A stretch of DNA of 50,316 bases from Saccoglossus kowalevskii (Eukaryota; Hemichordata; Enteropneusta; Harrimaniidae): the NCBI RefSeq assembly GCF_000003605.2, contig NW_003141322.1, positions 112,687 through 163,002 of the forward strand. The letters run 5' to 3'. Every line of letters begins with the position of its first letter. Position 1 is the first letter of the stretch. The notes beneath the pieces are model-generated. The model had not been told where the DNA came from and searched no databases. It saw nothing but the letters and a program-made list of their open reading frames with translations. Below, one piece after another: positions 38,641 through 50,316 of this stretch. The position numbers were made by a program, and so were the translations under genes.

Positions 38641-40947
38641 GACAAATTTGATCAAAACACAAAAAACCACAACCTACAATATCAGTGTGTAAACTTTCAA
38701 ATAAATAAGGTGATATATTGATGAGGAATCTGCATAGAAATGAAAACTGGCCACAAATCACATTTTTGTCTGAAATATGACATGCATCTGACATAATATG
38801 CATGAAATCACCCGGTTCATCTTCAAGAAATTGTTCTCGACATGTTTAACCATGAGCAAATTTCACTACTGCATTGGCAGTCAGTCTGGCACATTTGACA
38901 GAATAATTTAATCTTTGTTCCAAACAGTACCTGTTTACTAATATTTTTGTTTTCACTAACGATTTTCAGATCATCAAATGTTGTGAATGCACAAACACTC
39001 AACTGAATGTGCTTAACAGGTGGTTGAATGCAATATTTTGTTTACTATGATAACTACTTTTTTAAAAGTCTTTGGCCCATTGTTCTACACAAAAGGAGTT
39101 AACCAACACAAAAACTATGTGACATGCGACAGGCTTCAAACAAAACCAACTAAAACTTTCAAAATTTGCAGTATTACCAGTACTTCATTAAAGTACTGCA
39201 ACTTTGATGCTAACAGTAGTTAATGGCCTTTTTGGGATCTCTGTACTATCAAACGGCTGGAGCCCACACATAGAACCTTAATTTCAGGCCGTTAACGTCC
39301 TCGTACCTGTACTCCACAGACATACACATCCTTCCACAGCTTGGCTACAGTAAACAGACAACATTTAGCATTACATAATTATATTTTTAATAAATGGTTA
39401 CAGCAAAATTAAACAGAACTTAATATTTCCTGACTATAACTGAATATAATATGTGTAAGGCCATACTATTATAAACCTACCAAGTCTCTGCATTGAAAAC
39501 CTCCATCCTAAAAGTCTGGTACAACTGTTAGTACATTAATACTGCTATGAGTACATGGCATCTATTTCTCAATCTGTAACTACAGTAGGATAAAAAAAAA
39601 CACTCAAAAGCTTAGAACAAGCAGCACATGGAAGCACAAATTTACTACATAACAAAACAGTCTCCATGATATGTATAGTTTTCAATGCAGAGACTAAAAT
39701 GAAACTTGTTTACCAAATGAGCATGTGTATCTACAGTGCCTGCACATTCATGCACAATCTTGATATAACCAATTTACAGTTTATTTGTGGCCAATTATTT
39801 CCAAATAACCTACTTTCCCACAAATCATTGAATACCACATGGAATTTTCTACAATGTAATAATAACTCAGAATAAAATGAAAAAAACAAAACAGCAATGC
39901 ACAAATATTTATCTCTGTAGAATTATTGTTTTTAAAGGTTTTTAACACACTAAGGCATGTAAAATTTTCTTCCTGAAAAAAGTTCACCACTACCATTTGC
40001 AAGAATTGCTTGGCCTTTGTCGAAAATCTTTTCCGACAAAAAACATACTGACTATAAAAATGAAGCTCAACCACTTCATCAGCTGTGCTCAGTTATCCCA
40101 AATAAAACAAACACTACTACACTAGCTAAAAGTGTGATACAGTCACCAAAACTTTAACAAAAGCTAGAACATAATATTTACTATTTTGAATCTATACTGT
40201 ACAAGTAATGGTAAATGTATGCTGACAAAGTCACCATGAAAGCATGCATGTAAGAGTAAAATGGGCAATGAACTGTAATGGAGACTTTGTCAGAAAATGA
40301 GCGTTATTCATACGCTTGATATTGAGTCAACTCCCCCACATACATATATTAATACCGCCCACCCCCACAAACACACAAGAAAGGGTCAAAATTGTGAGTG
40401 AGATACTTCATTTGTGTAACCATACAAATACTTAGGAAATGAATACATGCTAAGAAATGACATGATTAATAATATAATTCAAGCTGTCCATTACATTTTT
40501 TATGTTTTGTTACATAAATTAAACACTGGGGATAGATTATATTTTTGATGACTGGGCCTAGTTACTAGATTTCTGAAACTACTTATTATTGTAGCTAGTG
40601 AAGCAACCCTCATAATGCCAAAATAACAATACATTTAGAACAACAGGCATTTCCCTTTTTATGATTCCTTTTATAAATTACTTCTCAGAAAACAGCTTGA
40701 TGCTGTAAGTATGTCTACATACACAATATTTAGTGCTGTAAATTAAATGACCTTGTGTGAAAATCATTGTATTTTCCAGTTAAACAATGTATGATCTCTC
40801 TTTGAACTAAGACATCCAGTGAAGTGAAACTCCCCACAAATCAAAGTGCCATGTTACCCTCATAATTGGAAACTTAAAAACTGTATAAACCAGGCTTCGG
40901 AGAGGAATAAACATTGTAATAGCTGTACAGTTCAATATGACATAAAT
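38641..40947. other. 3' flank and probable 3' UTR of Rab1
   Basis: AT-rich sequence downstream of the Rab1 stop. A minus-strand AATAAA lies at 39780-39785, which would give a 3' UTR of about 1.2 kb. No further gene seen. Confidence 0.4.
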
Positions 40948-47906
<6,959 letters not shown>

Positions 47907-48110
47907 GGCCTGGAGACTTCTCAATGATGTAAAATACGCTTATTTACCCGTCTCCGGTCTAAAATTTGGTTACGTCGCCGATTATTCGATGCGATCTGCC
48001 ACGAAAGGAAGTTCCAAGATGGCTTCCCTTGTCTAACGTGCAATAGCCAATAGCTCCTATAGGGGGTCTCTAGTATTGCTCGATCCGACAATGACGTAAT
48101 GCTCCAACGT
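47907..48110 (-). promoter_or_regulatory. Putative Rab1 promoter / 5' UTR
   Basis: Upstream of the ATG at 47906 lie AAGATGGC (48016-48023, a YY1-type word), nearby GGAA ETS-type words and a half-CRE TGACGTAA (48092-48099). These fit a TATA-less housekeeping promoter; the start site is unknown. Confidence 0.35.
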
Positions 48111-50316
48111 GGCAACATCTGACCTCGCCCCTAATATGTATGATTTTATTACCAAACACCCATTTATTTAAGATTTTCCAGTTATTTTCCAGAAAAATAG
48201 CAAACAGAAACATATATTATTTTTGAAGAGTCTGCTGTAAAATAAATTGCATATAGATCGGAGCTTGCTCAGACTTGGGGTTGAGAGTGGCACACCCCTT
48301 CCGTTCTATTCAAATGGCGGTGATGATGCGTCAGACCTGACCGCGGCCAATGTCCATCGGATCTTGCGGATAATCAACTTCAAACTCTTACTCTTGCCAA
48401 TATCATTATTAGACTATTCCATAGTGAGCATAATACAAAAACGACACAGATATGTGGGTGTGGCTCAGCAGATGAAGTATTAAAATACACCGTGATGATG
48501 TACTCCATATTACATATTTAGTAATTTACTCAGTAAACACAATTCTCCACCATTTTGCAGTAGTTGTATAATACAGCATAGATTTATATTTATGTATATA
48601 CGCACAGATGAAAATATAAGTTTGGACAATTACGTCGTATTTTATAACTGATGTCACAGACCACAATATACCCGATCTCAGCTTATTGTCTACTATACAG
48701 ACGGACTTTACTGCATCAATTTATGTGAATTTTGATTTGGTGTGAATCTATAGCACTTATAATTAACCTATACCAGCCCCATGGGTGTATTCGAATACTA
48801 ATGGAGGCAAGAGGGTATCTGATTAAATTTGACAGAAAAGTTAATCTGTACTTTACATATGATAATCATTAGAAATGTTCTTAATTAGTTATACTACTGA
48901 ATTAAATGTTCGTTTACGTTTTTTATTTCGAAAACAAATGCAGCCAACATTATCCTGAATCAAATTATTGATTCCACATCTTTGAAGATTTCAGTATGCT
49001 ACAGTAGGACACGTCCTACTAGAGTGTGAACGCCTAATACGGTAACGTTCGCGTCCCCGTTGTTCACGAGAATGGCATACCGGTGATAGGTTAGGCAAAC
49101 AATGTTTCCAAATGTACCCATATCTTCTCACCTACCCAAGCTTTTAGAGAATGTGTAAATTACTACTACCACCTCTACTACTCAATATATGATATACATA
49201 TGCATATACATATACAGGTCTTCTTCAAGTAGGTCACCTTCAGAAAAATTATTTTCGTTTATGCTGTATCAACTCGTGCATTTTAACAACGTTTAATCGT
49301 CTTTATTTCAATCACAGCATTTTGTTAAAATTTAACATAAAATATAACAACACTAACCTATTACACACAGCTGTAATTGTTTTTTGTTCTCGGGCCGTTA
49401 ATACACATCATAAACCTTTCGGCAAAACTTGACAGATGTGTCAACACAAATGGACAAGAAGTATATTGCACACATACCAAGGTGTCACATACTATACTTA
49501 GATTTATCCAAATTTATAATCCCCCCCCCTCATCAGCTCATGATTGAAAGGGGTGAATCGAATGCTATCCTATAAGTCGGGCGAGTAGGCCTGATTGGAT
49601 GTAATTTAATTTGGGAGTATTATTTTGTTTCGAACTGTCTAAGGTTGAATACTAATTGCTGAATACTGCTATGTACCGCTTTCTAGATAGAAGATATACA
49701 CGTAAAATTATGCATTCTCTGACAGCGACACATTTAGGGCAATGCATTTGTCCCAGCTTTAGCGAACGCAACAAATGTTATGTTTGTTTTATATTATTCT
49801 CAATAATGTTTTCAGCGGCAAGTTTTTTTTCTGTATGTTTTCAAGGACAATTTAGTACGTGACATAGTATTACATTGCATTACGTATACTTGACTATTGT
49901 ATTATGTTTCACATTTTCGATACGCGTACATCGAAACGACTCTTGTCATGTGACAATCGGTAAAGTAAGATTGATCACATTACTGAGAAATGAAATACAC
50001 ATGTAACATATGGTGACGTAGAACGGTTATACGTGTACTGCATAAATGAAATCTTGAAAATAAAATATCGATGATGCGATACTTGAAACTTGCTTTACTT
50101 GGAATCCGAAATCAGACTTGATACTTTTGTGAAATTTGTTTTCTGTTTTTTTATGGGAAGCCCATGAATACTAACTTCTAATGGACAATACCAGTTCAAT
50201 GTCTGTAATCTCAATTCTTGCCCGACCGTATATTTCTTTACAAGCCTACAGTCGTGAAATGCACGCTCATACTTACTATTCAAATGTCCACCCATACCTA
50301 CAATCTCAATACATGT
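48111..50316. other. Intergenic stretch, no gene recognised
   Basis: Upstream of Rab1. Frames at 48247-48483, 49656-49862 and 50095-50295 have no family signature. A C tract lies at 49522-49529. A donor-like TTGAATA then GTAAGTATG on the minus strand near 50270-50283 might belong to an exon entering from beyond the right edge. Confidence 0.4.

Noticed and set aside
50095-50295. Minus frame of 66 codons at the right edge
   Set aside because: Looks protein-like, with a donor-like word inside, but no family signature and no partner exon in the window.

Overview
The window is metazoan nuclear DNA: AT-rich, with intron-containing genes, dispersed and nested repeats, and one assembly gap of 648 N (19726-20373). 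Three genes can be supported, all on the minus strand. From high to low coordinate they are a complete Rab1-type small GTPase (exons 47906 to 40948), a very large single-pass membrane protein built from 17 CUB domains (34977 to 22883), and the 5' part of a presenilin gene (18198 to 672) whose 3' part lies beyond the left edge. I rebuilt each gene exon by exon; every junction used keeps the reading frame. The gene content and the repeat style (DINE/HINE-like elements with tandem cores, microsatellites and terminal hairpins, TIR elements, a LINE tail) suggest a marine invertebrate, deuterostome or lophotrochozoan. I cannot place it more exactly from sequence alone.

Layout. 1-624 is a hairpin-ended repeat (family B). 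672-6060 holds presenilin exons 6 to 2, with a second hairpin-ended repeat (family A, 1275-2566) and a LINE 3' end (3440-4020) in its introns. 8785-9691 is a TTAA-flanked TIR element. Two possible first coding exons of presenilin lie at 10079-10171 and 18019-18198. Between them are a 50-bp minisatellite, an A-B-A mosaic of the two repeat families and a 110-bp inverted-repeat element. 18199-18560 looks like a promoter. 19518-20553 is a long palindrome whose centre is the assembly gap. 21070-21640 is a short tandem repeat interrupted by a 264-bp TIR element. 22883-34977 is the CUB gene. 35871-37603 contains three tiny hairpin insertions with 7-bp direct repeats. 36900-38640 is degraded family A/B repeat. 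40948-47906 is Rab1; its last intron carries a 1.4-kb minisatellite and its first intron carries nested TIR elements. No gene was recognised in 47907-50316.

Most notable: (1) the CUB protein, 2765 residues, with three N-terminal CUB domains and then seven alternating A-B CUB pairs, almost all in one 7866-bp exon, with a 906-bp pair unit repeated nearly identically; (2) a recurring class of 26-27 nt palindromic insertions with CA...TG ends and 7-bp target-site-like repeats, one of which interrupts a recognisable repeat so that its empty site can be inferred; (3) two phase-compatible acidic first exons for presenilin; (4) a GC-AG intron in Rab1; (5) two unrelated repeat families that end in the same kind of bulged hairpin.

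Presenilin (intramembrane aspartyl protease of gamma-secretase) and Rab1 (ER-Golgi traffic) are conserved housekeeping genes. The CUB receptor appears lineage-specific. I see no sign that the three act together beyond sharing a strand.
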